This document shows, one piece after another, positions 8,600-17,762 of a DNA stretch of 64,000 nucleotides. Location: contig JAKFEE010000028.1 in assembly GCA_036675815.1 (NCBI GenBank), forward strand, positions 101,072-165,071. Reading direction: 5' to 3'. The notes under the pieces were generated by a model. The model had not been told where the DNA came from. It was given only the letters and a program-made list of their open reading frames with translations, and ran no database searches. Within the stretch, counting starts at the first letter, position 1. Every line of letters begins with the position of its first letter. The translations under genes and the position numbers were made by a program. Source of the stretch: JAKFEE01 sp036675815. GTDB taxonomy: Bacteria > Pseudomonadota > Alphaproteobacteria > Rhodospirillales > Magnetospirillaceae.

Positions 8600-8629
8600 A
8601 AGGGCTTAGCCGTCACCAGCTAAGCCCTT
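8600..8629 (-). terminator. Terminator-like hairpin after tRNA-Ala
   Basis: AAGGGCTTAGC and GCTAAGCCCTT form an 11-bp perfect stem with an 8-nt loop, 8 nt beyond the tRNA 3' end. T-rich flanks are present on both strands (TTGTTTT on plus, ATTTCTTTC on minus), so it could work both ways. Confidence 0.7.
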
Positions 8630-8637
8630 GTTTTATA

Positions 8638-8713
<76 letters not shown>

Positions 8714-8813
8714 GAAACTCGCTGCGGCGTTGGGGCGCCGCGTGGAGGGGGAACATATGGACTTCGCAGCGGCGTTTCAAGCGAAAAATTCGCCACCGCC
8801 ACGGCAGCCTTTT

Positions 8814-9167
8814 TCAGGCCTCATCCTCGATGTTCTCGTCCAGATGCTCCATCACCTCGGCCATGTCGTCGTCGTCCTCGCCCAGGTCCGAGGCGTCCTC
8901 GATCAGGCCGCTTTCGTCGGCGTCGCCGCCGTCCGCGTCGGCGGCCTCGTCATCGAGCGCCTCGACCTCGTCGACCTCGTCGATGACTTTCGCCTGGGCC
9001 GGCGCCGGCGCCGGCGTCTTGGCCCCGCCGCGGCGCATCTTGAAGGGCACGTCGCCGTCGACCGCCGCCTGGCACTTCGGGCAGACGATCGGCGTGCGCA
9101 ACATGTCGTAGAAGCGCGCCCCGCAGCTCTGACAAAGGTGTTTGGTACCCCATTCCGGCTTGCTCAC
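8814..9167 (-). CDS. TIGR02300 family zinc-ribbon protein
   Basis: 117 residues. N-terminal CxxC...CxxC zinc ribbon (HLCQSCGARFYD and VCPKC) with the FYD element typical of TIGR02300, followed by a very acidic Asp/Glu-rich C-terminal tail. The start is GTG 9167 with GGAGGG 6 nt upstream, giving VSKPEWGTKHLC as the natural N-terminus. The family is widespread in alphaproteobacteria next to aroA, as here (divergent), and its function is unknown. Confidence 0.88.
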   Translation of the reverse strand: MSKPEWGTKHLCQSCGARFYDMLRTPIVCPKCQAAVDGDVPFKMRRGGAKTPAPAPAQAKVIDEVDEVEALDDEAADADGGDADESGLIEDASDLGEDDDDMAEVMEHLDENIEDEA

Positions 9168-9322
9168 CCACGTCCCTCCACTATTTTCTGCCGAAAGCGC
9201 GGTGTGCCACGATCCCCAGGCGCTGTCAAAACCAAAAGCGTGGCACCGCGGCGGCGGCTCGCCGCTGTACGGTCTGCCGCGCCTATGATAAGGACGGCCG
9301 GCGATATGGCCTGTGCGAGAAC

Positions 9323-10651
9323 ATGATGGCGACACCTTATTCCTCGATACAAGCGGCGCCGCTGCGGGGCATCGCCCGCGCCCCCGGCGACAAGTCGATC
9401 TCGCACCGCGCCCTCATGCTGGGCGCGCTGGCCGCCGGCGAAAGCCTGATCGACGGCCTGCTCGAAGGCGAGGACGTGCTGCGCACGGCGGCGGCGATGC
9501 GGGTCCTCGGCGCCGAGGTGGAGCGCCTGGGCAAGGGTCGCTGGCGCGTCTACGGCCGCGGCATCGGCGGCCTGACACCCCCCGGCGACGTGCTCGACAT
9601 GGGTAACGCCGGGACCGGCGTGCGCCTGCTCATGGGCCTGGTCGCCACCCATCCGTTCACCACCTTCTTTACCGGCGACGCCAGCCTGCGGCGTCGGCCG
9701 ATGCGGCGGGTGAGCGAGCCTTTGACAAACTTCGGCGCCGGCTTCGTCACCAGCGAGGGCGGCCGTCTGCCATTCGCCGTCATCGGCACCGCCACCCCGA
9801 CGCCCATCACCTATGACATGCCGATGGCCTCGGCGCAGGTGAAGTCGGCCATCCTGCTGGCCGGGCTCAACACCCGTGGCCACACCACGGTCATCGAGCC
9901 GCAGCCTTCGCGCGATCATACCGAGATGATGCTGCGCCAGTTCGGCGCCGAGCTCGCCATAGAGGACCTGCCTGGCGGCCGCCGCAGCGTCACCCTGGTC
10001 GGCCAGCCCGAGCTGCGCGGCCAATCCATCGAGGTTCCCGCCGACCCGTCCTCGGCGGCCTTTCCCGCCGTCGCCGCCCTGGTGGTCGATGGTTCCGAGA
10101 TCCGCCTGCCCGGCGTCGGCGTCAACCCGCTGCGCTTCGGCCTCTACGAGACGCTGCGCGACATGGGTGCCGACATCGCCATCGAGAATCTCCGCCACCC
10201 CGTGGGGGAACCGATCGCCGACCTGATCGTGCGCCATTCCCGGCTGAAGGGGGTCGAGGTGCCGGCCGAACGGGCGCCGTCGATGATCGACGAGTATCCG
10301 ATCCTGGCCGTCGCCGCCGCTTTCGCCGAGGGAACCACCCGCATGCATGGTCTGGGCGAGTTGCGGGTGAAGGAAAGCGACCGCTTGAGTGCCATGGCCA
10401 CCGGCCTGACCGCTTGCGGGGTAAGCGTGGAAATCGATGGCGACACGCTGATCGTGCACGGCGGCGGCCGCCCGGCGGGCGACGCCTGCGTCACCGTCAA
10501 TCTCGATCACCGTATCGCCATGGCCTTCCTGGTGATGGGCATGGCCAGCACGCGACCGGTCGCCATCGACGATATCGACGCCGTGGCGACCAGCTTTCCC
10601 GGTTTCACCACGCTGGTGAACGACCTGGGCGCACGGATCGGACCGGCATGA
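9323..10651 (+). CDS. aroA: 3-phosphoshikimate 1-carboxyvinyltransferase (EPSP synthase)
   Basis: Sixth step of the shikimate pathway, joining PEP to shikimate-3-phosphate. 442 residues. Seen: APGDKSISHRALMLG with the substrate lysine at residue 24, NAGTGVRLLMGL, the catalytic-region ESDRLSAMA and DHRIAMAFLVMG. Two adjacent ATG codons (9323, 9326) are possible starts. The stop overlaps the cmk start by 4 nt (ATGA), so the two are translationally coupled. Confidence 0.97.
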   Translation: MMATPYSSIQAAPLRGIARAPGDKSISHRALMLGALAAGESLIDGLLEGEDVLRTAAAMRVLGAEVERLGKGRWRVYGRGIGGLTPPGDVLDMGNAGTGVRLLMGLVATHPFTTFFTGDASLRRRPMRRVSEPLTNFGAGFVTSEGGRLPFAVIGTATPTPITYDMPMASAQVKSAILLAGLNTRGHTTVIEPQPSRDHTEMMLRQFGAELAIEDLPGGRRSVTLVGQPELRGQSIEVPADPSSAAFPAVAALVVDGSEIRLPGVGVNPLRFGLYETLRDMGADIAIENLRHPVGEPIADLIVRHSRLKGVEVPAERAPSMIDEYPILAVAAAFAEGTTRMHGLGELRVKESDRLSAMATGLTACGVSVEIDGDTLIVHGGGRPAGDACVTVNLDHRIAMAFLVMGMASTRPVAIDDIDAVATSFPGFTTLVNDLGARIGPA

Positions 10652-11289
10652 TCATCGCCATCGACGGCCCGGCCGCCTCGGGCAAGGGCACCCTCGCCCG
10701 CCGCCTCGCCGCCCATTTCGGCTACGCCTATCTGGACACCGGACTATTGTATCGCGCGGTGGGCATCGCCGTGGTGCGTTCGGGGCAAAGCCTGGATGAC
10801 CATGCCGCCGCCGTCGCCGCTGCCCACGCCCTCGACCCCGGCAAGCTGGATGCCCCCGACCTGCGCCTCGACGGCGCCAGCGCCGCCGCCTCCAAGGTGG
10901 CGGCAGTGCCCGAGGTCAGGGCGGCGCTGCTGGCCTTCCAGCGCGATTTCGCCAACCACCCACCCGGCGGCGCCGCCGGCGCCGTGCTGGACGGGCGCGA
11001 CATCGGCACCGTGGTGTGCCCCGCCGCCGCGGTGAAGCTGTTCGTCACGGCATCGGTGGAGAAAAGGGCGGAGCGCCGATTCAAGGAGTTGCGGGAGCGC
11101 GGCGTCGCGACTATACAGAAGGCCGTCCTTCAGGATATGAAGGAACGCGACGCGCGCGACAGCCAACGCGCCGTGGCGCCCCTGCGTCCCGCTGACGATG
11201 CGCTGGTTCTGGACACCACGGAGCTGGATGCGGATGCGGCCTTTTTCGCCGCGCTCGACCACATCACATCGCGGTTGCAGGCCGGCTGA
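10648..11289 (+). CDS. cmk: Cytidylate kinase
   Basis: Phosphorylates CMP and dCMP. 213 residues, with P-loop GPAASGKGTLARRLA near the N-terminus, YLDTGLLYRAVG, LDGRDIGTVV, and the C-terminal RDSQRAVAPLRPADDA region. The aroA-cmk-rpsA order is a conserved proteobacterial arrangement. The start overlaps the aroA stop. Confidence 0.96.
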   Translation: MIIAIDGPAASGKGTLARRLAAHFGYAYLDTGLLYRAVGIAVVRSGQSLDDHAAAVAAAHALDPGKLDAPDLRLDGASAAASKVAAVPEVRAALLAFQRDFANHPPGGAAGAVLDGRDIGTVVCPAAAVKLFVTASVEKRAERRFKELRERGVATIQKAVLQDMKERDARDSQRAVAPLRPADDALVLDTTELDADAAFFAALDHITSRLQAG

Positions 11290-11414
11290 GGCCGGACTAG
11301 GGGAAAGAAAGCCGCGGGCCCAAGGGTCCGGGGCCATGACGCGTTCAAACAGCGAAAGACCGCCGGAGACAACCGGCTGGCCGGAATAATCAACGAAGGA
11401 AAGGACTTACCCAT

Positions 11415-13118
11415 ATGGCAAATGCTGCCACACAGACCCAGACGGAAGATTTTGCGTCTCTGCTCAATGAGACGCTGGGTGTCGCCGGCACCTTCGAGGG
11501 CGCCGTCGTCCGCGGCACCGTCGTCGCCATCGAAAACGACTTCGCCACCATCGATGTCGGCTTGAAGTCGGAAGGCCGTATCCCGCTCAAGGAATTCAGC
11601 GCTCCGGGCCGCCCGGCCGACCTCAAGGTCGGTGATGAGGTCGAGGTCTATGTCGAGCGCTACGAGGATCGCTTCGGCGAGGTGGCGTTGTCGCGCGAGA
11701 AGGCCCGCCGTGAAGAGGCCTGGGCCCTGCTCGAGAAGTCGTTCCAGGACCAGCAGCGTGTCAACGGCGTGATCTTCGGCCGCGTCAAGGGCGGCTTCAC
11801 CGTCGACCTCTCCGGCGCCGTCGCCTTCCTGCCCGGCAGCCAGGTCGACATCCGCCCGGTGCGTGACATCAACCCGCTGATGGGCACCCCGCAGCCGTTC
11901 CAGATCCTCAAGATGGACCGCAGCCGCGGCAACATCGTCGTCAGCCGCCGCGCCGTGCTGGAAGAGACCCGCGCCGAGCAGCGTTCCGAGCTGATCGAGA
12001 GCCTGCGCGAGGGCCAGGTGCTGGAAGGCGTGGTCAAGAACATCACCGACTACGGCGCCTTCGTCGACCTCGGCGGCGTCGACGGCCTGCTGCACGTCAC
12101 CGACATCGCCTGGAAGCGCATCAACCACCCGTCGGAAGCGCTGCACATCGGCCAGACCGTCAATGTCCAGGTCATCCGCTTCAACCCGGAAACCCAGCGC
12201 ATCAGCCTCGGCATGAAGCAGCTCGAGGCCGACCCGTGGGAGGGCGTGGACGCCAAGTACCCGGTCGGCGCCAAGTTCACCGGCCGCGTCACCAACATCA
12301 CCGACTACGGCGCCTTCGTCGAGCTGGAGCCGGGCGTCGAGGGCCTGGTCCACGTTTCCGAGATGAGCTGGACCAAGAAGAACGTCCACCCCGGCAAGAT
12401 CGTCTCCACCTCCCAGGAGGTCGAGGTGATGGTGCTGGACGTCGATGCCCAGAAGCGCCGCATTTCGCTCGGCCTCAAGCAGACGATGTCCAACCCGTGG
12501 GAAGGCTTCCTCGATAAGTTCCCGGTGGGCAGCATCGTCGAAGGCGAGGTCAAGAACATCACCGAGTTCGGCCTGTTCGTCGGCCTGCCCGGCGACATCG
12601 ACGGCATGGTCCACCTCTCCGACCTCGACTGGGAACGCGCCGGCGAGCAGGCGATGCAGGACTACAAGAAGGGCACGGTGGTCAAGGCCAAGGTGCTCGA
12701 CGTCGACGTCGAGAAGGAGCGTATCTCGCTCGGCATCAAGCAGCTGGGCGCCGATCCCTTCGCCGAGGCCGCGTCAAACCTGAAGAAGGGCGACATCGTC
12801 ACCAGCTCCGTGACCCAGGTCACCGACGGCGGCATCGAGGTCAGCGTCGACGGCATCATCGGCTTCATCCGCAAGGCCGAGCTGTCGCGTGACCGCAGCG
12901 AGCAGCGCCCCGACCGCTTCGCCGTCGGTGAGAAGATCGACGCCAAGATCACCGCCGTCGATCGCGCCACCCGCAAGCTGACCCTGTCGGTCAAGGCGCG
13001 CGAGATCGACGAGGAGAAGCAGGCGATGGCCGAGTTTGGCTCGACCGACTCGGGCGCATCGCTGGGCGACATCCTCGGCGCCGCCCTGCGTCAGCGCGAG
13101 TCCGGCGACAAGGAATAA
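11415..13118 (+). CDS. rpsA: 30S ribosomal protein S1
   Basis: 567-residue mRNA-binding ribosomal protein with six S1 (OB-fold) repeats; the repeated VKNITDYGAFVDLGGVDGLLH and VTNITDYGAFVELEPGVEG units are clear, with diverged first and last repeats. SD AAGGAAAGGA precedes the ATG. It begins 125 nt after cmk and is followed by strong hairpins. Confidence 0.98.
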   Translation: MANAATQTQTEDFASLLNETLGVAGTFEGAVVRGTVVAIENDFATIDVGLKSEGRIPLKEFSAPGRPADLKVGDEVEVYVERYEDRFGEVALSREKARREEAWALLEKSFQDQQRVNGVIFGRVKGGFTVDLSGAVAFLPGSQVDIRPVRDINPLMGTPQPFQILKMDRSRGNIVVSRRAVLEETRAEQRSELIESLREGQVLEGVVKNITDYGAFVDLGGVDGLLHVTDIAWKRINHPSEALHIGQTVNVQVIRFNPETQRISLGMKQLEADPWEGVDAKYPVGAKFTGRVTNITDYGAFVELEPGVEGLVHVSEMSWTKKNVHPGKIVSTSQEVEVMVLDVDAQKRRISLGLKQTMSNPWEGFLDKFPVGSIVEGEVKNITEFGLFVGLPGDIDGMVHLSDLDWERAGEQAMQDYKKGTVVKAKVLDVDVEKERISLGIKQLGADPFAEAASNLKKGDIVTSSVTQVTDGGIEVSVDGIIGFIRKAELSRDRSEQRPDRFAVGEKIDAKITAVDRATRKLTLSVKAREIDEEKQAMAEFGSTDSGASLGDILGAALRQRESGDKE

Positions 13119-13128
13119 GTGCCGACAC

Positions 13129-13194
13129 GGGCGCGGGCCTTCGGGTCCGCGCCCGATCCGCGTGGGAAGAACGCCCTGTGGGGCGTTCTTCGCG
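13129..13194 (+). terminator. Tandem hairpins after rpsA
   Basis: First GGGCGCGGGCC-TTCG-GGTCCGCGCCC (about 13129-13153), then AAGAACGCCC-TGTG-GGGCGTTCTT (13167-13190) followed by CGCGTTT. The second is a good intrinsic terminator, though the T tract is short. Confidence 0.75.
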
Positions 13195-13302
13195 TTTCCG
13201 CCGTGTGCAAAGGGCGGAAATCGTTTGTATTCTAGGCGTTTAGCTTGACGCCCCCCCGTGCCCTTTGGCAGGCTTGGGGCGGAACGAGCCACGGAACCCC
13301 CC

Positions 13303-13587
13303 ATGACCAAGTCCGAGCTGATCGCCCGCTTGGCGGAACTGAACCCTCATCTGTATCAGCGTGACGTCGAGCGGATCGTCACCACCATTTTCGAAGAGGT
13401 CACGGCGGCGCTGGCGCGCGGTGATCGCGTCGAGTTGCGGGGCTTCGGCGCCTTCTCGGTCAAGCAGCGCGACGCCCGCCAAGGCCGCAACCCGCGCACC
13501 GGCGAGGCAGTGGACGTTTCGCAGAAGGCCATTCCGTTCTTCAAGACCGGCAAGCAGCTGCGCGAGCGGCTGAATGGCGGCAAGTAA
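13303..13587 (+). CDS. ihfB: Integration host factor subunit beta
   Basis: 94-residue HU/IHF DNA-bending protein, beta type. Seen: MTKSELIARLAELNPHL, the conserved VELRGFGAFSVKQRDAR, and the DNA-intercalating arm around GRNPRTGEAV followed by IPFFKTGKQLRERL. The rpsA-ihfB-lapA-pyrF order is conserved across proteobacteria. Confidence 0.97.
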   Translation: MTKSELIARLAELNPHLYQRDVERIVTTIFEEVTAALARGDRVELRGFGAFSVKQRDARQGRNPRTGEAVDVSQKAIPFFKTGKQLRERLNGGK

Positions 13588-13614
13588 ACGGCACCTCAAC
13601 CGGGAAGCTATCGC

Positions 13615-13947
13615 GTGAGACTCCTGTCCTGGCTCATCGCCCTGCCCTTCGCCGCGGCGGCCATCGTATTTGCCGTCTCCAACCTGCACCCGGTGCACCT
13701 GGAGCTGTGGCCACTGCCCTTCGCCCTCGATCTGCCGGTTTACATTGCCGTGCTCGGCCCCCTTGCCCTCGGCATGATCGCCGGCGGCTTCATCGTGTGG
13801 CTGGCCGGCGGCCGCCATCGCCGCCTGGCCCGGCAGAACCGGCGCCGCGCCGAGCAGCTCGAGCGCCAGCTCGAGGCCCTGCGCCAGCCGGTGCCGCAAC
13901 CGACGCCCAGCGCCGTGGTGCCCGGAACGGCCTTGCCACAGCCATGA
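13615..13947 (+). CDS. lapA: LapA-domain (DUF1049) inner membrane protein
   Basis: 110 residues: two hydrophobic segments (about residues 3-22 and 42-66) separated by the conserved VSNLHPVHLELWPLPF loop, then a basic coiled-coil tail ending in a proline-rich stretch. GTG start at 13615. In E. coli the LapA/LapB pair controls lipopolysaccharide synthesis; only the LapA-like part is here. The stop overlaps pyrF by 4 nt. Confidence 0.82.
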   Translation: MRLLSWLIALPFAAAAIVFAVSNLHPVHLELWPLPFALDLPVYIAVLGPLALGMIAGGFIVWLAGGRHRRLARQNRRRAEQLERQLEALRQPVPQPTPSAVVPGTALPQP

Positions 13948-14666
13948 GCGCCAACCGCTCCGTCTTCTGCGCCCTCGATACCACCGACACCGCCGCTGCC
14001 CAGCGCACCGCCGACCAGGTGCGCGAGGCGGTCGCCGGGATCAAGCTTGGGCTGGAGTTCTTCTGCGCCAACGGGCCGGCTGGCGTTGCCGCCGTGGCCG
14101 AGCGCGGCCTGCCGTTGTTCCTCGATCTCAAGCTGCACGACATCCCCAACACCGTGGCCGGGGCCATGCGCGGGATCTGCCGCCTGCGCCCCACCCTGAC
14201 GACGATTCACGCCGGTGGCGGCCCGACCATGATGGAAGCGGCGGCAAAGGCCGCATCCGAGACGGCCGCGGCGCTGGGAATTCGGCGCCCGCTGGTGCTG
14301 GCGGTCACGGTGCTCACCAGCGTCGACGCCGACGAACTGGCGACGGTCGGCGTAACGAGCCCGGTCCTCGACCAGGTGCGCCGGCTGGCGGCGCTGGCCC
14401 AACGGGCCGGTGTCGACGGTGTCGTCTGCTCGCCGCACGAGGTGGCCGAGCTGCGGCGGTTATGCGGCCCCGAGTTTAAGCTGGTCGTCCCCGGCATTCG
14501 CCCGGCCGGCGCCGACATTGGCGATCAGAAGCGGGTGTTGACGCCGGCGCGGGCGGTGGCGCTGGGCGCCGACTACCTGGTCATCGGCCGGCCGATCACC
14601 GCCGCCGCCGATCCGGCAGCGGCGGCACGCGCCATCGCCGAGGAAATCGCTGCGGGAGCTGCCTGA
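13944..14666 (+). CDS. pyrF: Orotidine 5'-phosphate decarboxylase
   Basis: Last step of UMP synthesis. 240 residues; catalytic Asp61-x-Lys63-x2-Asp66 in DLKLHDIPNT, and the C-terminal phosphate-binding region YLVIGRPI. Starts inside the lapA stop (ATGA), and its TGA shares the A with the trpF ATG. Confidence 0.96.
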   Translation: MSANRSVFCALDTTDTAAAQRTADQVREAVAGIKLGLEFFCANGPAGVAAVAERGLPLFLDLKLHDIPNTVAGAMRGICRLRPTLTTIHAGGGPTMMEAAAKAASETAAALGIRRPLVLAVTVLTSVDADELATVGVTSPVLDQVRRLAALAQRAGVDGVVCSPHEVAELRRLCGPEFKLVVPGIRPAGADIGDQKRVLTPARAVALGADYLVIGRPITAAADPAAAARAIAEEIAAGAA

Positions 14667-15310
14667 TGGCTGGTGACGTCCTGGTCAAGATCTGCGGCAT
14701 TCATGAGGACGAGGCGCTGATCGCCGCCGTCGAGGCCGGTGCCGATCTCATCGGGCTGGTCTTCCATCCGGCATCGCCGCGGTTCATCACCTTCGATGCC
14801 GCCGCCGACCTGACCCAGTTCTTGCCCGAGGACGTGCGCGTCGTCGGCCTGTTCGTCGATCCCGACGATGCGCAGATCGAGACGGCGCTGAACAGCGTGC
14901 GCCTCGACTTCCTGCAACTGCATGGCAGCGAGACGGTGGCGCGTGTCGAGGCAATCCGCCAGGAGTTCGGCCATCCGGTGATCAAGAGCATCGCCGTGGC
15001 CGCGGGAGCCGATCTCGATGGCGCCGCCGAGATGGCGCAGGTTGCTGACTGGCTATTGTTCGATGCCAAGCCGCCGCAGGGCGCCGACCGCCCCGGCGGC
15101 AACGCCGCCAGCTTCGATTGGGAGCTGCTCAAGGGCCGCAAATGGCCGTGCCCGTGGCTGCTGGCCGGCGGGCTGACGCCGGAAAACGTCGCCGTTGCCG
15201 TCAAGGCATCGGGGGCGAAGGCGGTCGACGTGTCATCGGGCGTCGAGACCGCGCCCGGCATCAAGGATCCCGACAGGATCCGCCGCTTCATCGCGGCCGC
15301 CAAGGGCTGA
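14666..15310 (+). CDS. trpF: Phosphoribosylanthranilate isomerase
   Basis: Third step of tryptophan synthesis from anthranilate. 214 residues with VKICGI (catalytic Cys10), GLVFHPASPRF, the catalytic-Asp region LLFDAKPPQG and LAGGLTPENV. One-base overlap with pyrF. Its last 78 nt overlap the convergent phosphoesterase gene on the other strand. Confidence 0.96.
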   Translation: MAGDVLVKICGIHEDEALIAAVEAGADLIGLVFHPASPRFITFDAAADLTQFLPEDVRVVGLFVDPDDAQIETALNSVRLDFLQLHGSETVARVEAIRQEFGHPVIKSIAVAAGADLDGAAEMAQVADWLLFDAKPPQGADRPGGNAASFDWELLKGRKWPCPWLLAGGLTPENVAVAVKASGAKAVDVSSGVETAPGIKDPDRIRRFIAAAKG

Positions 15311-16045
15311 GGCCGTCTGCAACACCGTGCAGGTGTCGCCTTCCAGGGCCACACAGGTCAGCCGGCCGCTGGCGTAGGCACCGGTGTCGATGCCGATGCG
15401 GTTGGCCCGGAACTGCGGCTCGCCGGTGATGCTGTGGCCGTGGACGACGACGGCGCCGAAATCGGCATCGCTGTCGAAGAAGTGCTCGCGGATCCAGATC
15501 AGATCGCCGGTGCGTTGATCGTCGAGCGGCACGCCCGGGCGGACCCCGGCGTGGACGAAGAAATAGTCGCCCTCCCGATGCCATGGGCGCAAGCGGCGCA
15601 GGAAATGCAGGTGACTGGCTGGAACCGCCTTCAGCATCGCCAGCCGAAGCTGCGGCAAGTCCATTTTGGCAGCGGCGACGCCGTAAGAGGCTGCCGCGGC
15701 CTCACCGCCATAGCGCAGCCAATGGGCGCCGTTCGGCATGCTGCCGGCGAGGAAGCGCAGGGCGATGTCCTCGTGGTTGCCCTTGAGATGCACCACCTCG
15801 AATCCCGGCAATGGGCATTGGGAGAGCAGGTCGAGGACTTGGCGGCTGCTGGGTCCGCGATCGATGTAGTCGCCGAGATAGACGATCGCCCGCCGGGCAG
15901 CCTCGCGGTGCGCGGCATCGCCCAGAATGGCCGCATGCATCCGCTCGAGCAGATCGAGGCGTCCATGCACGTCACCGATGGCGTAGACCACGGTGCCCGC
16001 CGGCGGCCGCGCCGAAACCGGCGCAGCCCAGCGCACGACCGTCAT
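15233..16045 (-). CDS. PPP-family metallophosphoesterase, last gene of the aromatic operon
   Basis: 270 residues with the PPP signature motifs in order: AIGDVHGRLDLL, YLGDYIDRGPSS, LKGNHEDIA, then FVHAG and VVHGH. These bind two metal ions; the family includes bacterial protein phosphatases and Ap4A hydrolases. The ATG at 16045 overlaps the ubiX stop by 4 nt, so it is translated with the UbiD/UbiX operon. That context could point to an aryl-phosphate or regulatory protein phosphatase role, which is inference. Its 3' end runs 78 nt into trpF. Confidence 0.82.
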   Translation of the reverse strand: MTVVRWAAPVSARPPAGTVVYAIGDVHGRLDLLERMHAAILGDAAHREAARRAIVYLGDYIDRGPSSRQVLDLLSQCPLPGFEVVHLKGNHEDIALRFLAGSMPNGAHWLRYGGEAAAASYGVAAAKMDLPQLRLAMLKAVPASHLHFLRRLRPWHREGDYFFVHAGVRPGVPLDDQRTGDLIWIREHFFDSDADFGAVVVHGHSITGEPQFRANRIGIDTGAYASGRLTCVALEGDTCTVLQTASALGGRDEAADPVGILDAGRGLDAR

Positions 16046-16647
16046 TGCGCCGCCTGCAATTCCGTCACCTCCGGCGCCGACGGCGACTGCCCACTCCAAC
16101 GGCGGAACAGGTTGTGCTCGATCTCGAACTGATCGAGCGCCTTGCCCACGCTCTGGTGGATCAGGTCCATGATCGTTTGCGGCCCGTGATAGAAGGCGGG
16201 CATGGGCGGCAGGATGACGGCGCCGAGATCGGCGGCGCGCGCCATCAAATCGAGATGGCCCTTGTGCAGCGGCGTCTCACGCACCATCAGCACCAAGCGC
16301 CGCCGCTCCTTCAAAGTGACGTCGGCGGCGCGAATGATCAGGTTGTAGCAGAACGAGTTGGCGATGGCCGACAGGCTCTTCACCGTGCATGGCGCCACCA
16401 CCATGCCCTTGGTGCGGAACGAGCCCGAAGCGACGGCGGCGCCGACGTCCTTGTTGTTGTAGACGACGTCGGCCAATGCCTTGACCTGTTCGACATCGAA
16501 CGCGGTCTCGATGTGCAGGTTGCGCACCGCCGCCTCGGATAGGATCAGGTGCACCGGATGGCCGAGTTCCTTCAGCACCTTCAGCATTTCGACGCCATAG
16601 ACGACGCCGGTGGCGCCGGTGATGGCGACGACGAGGGGTAAAGTCAT
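16042..16647 (-). CDS. ubiX: UbiX-family flavin prenyltransferase
   Basis: Makes prenylated FMN, the cofactor of UbiD enzymes. 201 residues with ITGATGVVYG flavin-binding start, the VVAPCTVKSLSAIA segment, the active-site arginine/glutamate in LVLMVRETPL, and PPMPAFYHGP. It overlaps the LpdD-like gene upstream and the phosphoesterase downstream by 4 nt each. Its place beside ubiD suggests a cofactor supply dedicated to this operon rather than to ubiquinone synthesis. Confidence 0.93.
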   Translation of the reverse strand: MTLPLVVAITGATGVVYGVEMLKVLKELGHPVHLILSEAAVRNLHIETAFDVEQVKALADVVYNNKDVGAAVASGSFRTKGMVVAPCTVKSLSAIANSFCYNLIIRAADVTLKERRRLVLMVRETPLHKGHLDLMARAADLGAVILPPMPAFYHGPQTIMDLIHQSVGKALDQFEIEHNLFRRWSGQSPSAPEVTELQAAQ

Positions 16648-17060
16648 GATGAGGTCCTCCCAACACGCAGCGCGGCGTCGAGCCGGCCGACGATTTCGTC
16701 GCAGTGGGCGACGATGGTCTTGATGTCGTCGGCGCTGAGATCATCCCAGTGGATGCCGGCGGTGACGACGACATTGGTATTCAACGCCGCCGACAGCCGT
16801 TCGGCCGCCATCTTGGCCACCGCGTCCTCCTTGTGCCCCGGATAGGTGAGCACGCTCGCCGTGGCGCTGGTGCGCGCGGCATCGGCCAGGCTGGGCCGCG
16901 GTTGCGCCGCGGCGACGGCGCCGATATGCGGCCGCGAACCACCCCATATCCACACCAGCACGTCCGCGCCGATCCACACCGCCTCGGCCTCGACGACGAG
17001 ATTGGGCTGGGCCGTGCGGACATGGATGCGCGCGGGCAAGCGGCCGCCTTGCATGGTCAC
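16644..17060 (-). CDS. LpdD-like prenylated-flavin chaperone
   Basis: 138-residue small alpha/beta protein resembling the LpdD-like family that accompanies UbiD-type decarboxylases (for example gallate decarboxylase LpdC). Recognised from IGADVLVWIWGGSRPHIGAV, the QPRPSLAD motif, VLTYPGHKEDAVAK and NVVVTAGIHWDDLS. The GTG at 17060 overlaps the CBS gene stop (GTGA) with GGAG 8 nt upstream; ATG 17054 is an alternative. The proposed role is helping load prenyl-FMN into the UbiD partner; family recognition is from memory. Confidence 0.75.
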   Translation of the reverse strand: MTMQGGRLPARIHVRTAQPNLVVEAEAVWIGADVLVWIWGGSRPHIGAVAAAQPRPSLADAARTSATASVLTYPGHKEDAVAKMAAERLSAALNTNVVVTAGIHWDDLSADDIKTIVAHCDEIVGRLDAALRVGRTSS

Positions 17061-17752
17061 GACGCCGTCTCCATGGTCTGCCCCATGCGCCGGAGGTCGC
17101 GGCAGGTACGCAGATCGGAGCACACCTCCATGATGCGATAGCCGGCGTTCTCGACGGCCCCCTGCACGGGCGCCACCTCGCCGCAGAAGCGGATGATCAC
17201 CCGGCGTGGCGCATTGCCGGTGCCGATGGTGATCATCGACTTCAGCGTGGCCCCGGCGTCTTCGATGAGCTGGGCCACGCGGCTCAGGGTCCCCGGCTCG
17301 ATGGTCACCGCCTCGAGCGTCATCCCGCACCAAGACTCCGACACGCCCAGCATATGGGCGGCCAGCGAGAACACCTCGGTCGCCGAGACCAGCCCGACCA
17401 CCTTGCCGTCCTCGACCACCGGGAACTGACTGACCCCTTCGGCCTGGCCGCGCATCAGGCAGCTTTCCATGGTGTCGTCGGCCTGCACCGTCTTCGGGTT
17501 GCGCACCATCACGTCCTTCACCTTGAGGCGATTGGTGAAGTACTGGACCTCGAAGGCGTCCTGGCCGCGCATGGCGTTCTCGGCGGCGCGCAGGCACATC
17601 TTGCGCGTGATCAGACCACGCAGGCGCCCGGCCTCGTCGACCGCTGGCAGGGCCCGCAGGTTGCTCTCGGCCAGCACACGCTTGGCCTCGGAAACCAGCA
17701 TATCCATCGGTACCGTCCGCGGATTGGGCTTCATCCAGTTTCGCACGATCAT
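17057..17752 (-). CDS. CBS-domain protein, phenylphosphate synthase subunit C-like
   Basis: 231 residues (about 25 kDa): two CBS domains (about 1-65, MIVRNWMKPNPRTVPMD..., and 75-140, VKDVMVRNPKTVQADDTM...), then an ACT-like C-terminal domain (about 150-220, VTIEPGTLSRVAQLIEDAG). Size and CBS pair match the 24-kDa third protein of Thauera aromatica phenylphosphate synthase, which stimulates phosphoryl transfer. AGGAGG lies 6 nt before ATG 17752. Nucleotide binding is expected for CBS domains. Confidence 0.8.
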   Translation of the reverse strand: MIVRNWMKPNPRTVPMDMLVSEAKRVLAESNLRALPAVDEAGRLRGLITRKMCLRAAENAMRGQDAFEVQYFTNRLKVKDVMVRNPKTVQADDTMESCLMRGQAEGVSQFPVVEDGKVVGLVSATEVFSLAAHMLGVSESWCGMTLEAVTIEPGTLSRVAQLIEDAGATLKSMITIGTGNAPRRVIIRFCGEVAPVQGAVENAGYRIMEVCSDLRTCRDLRRMGQTMETAS

Positions 17753-17762
17753 GACAGGCCTC

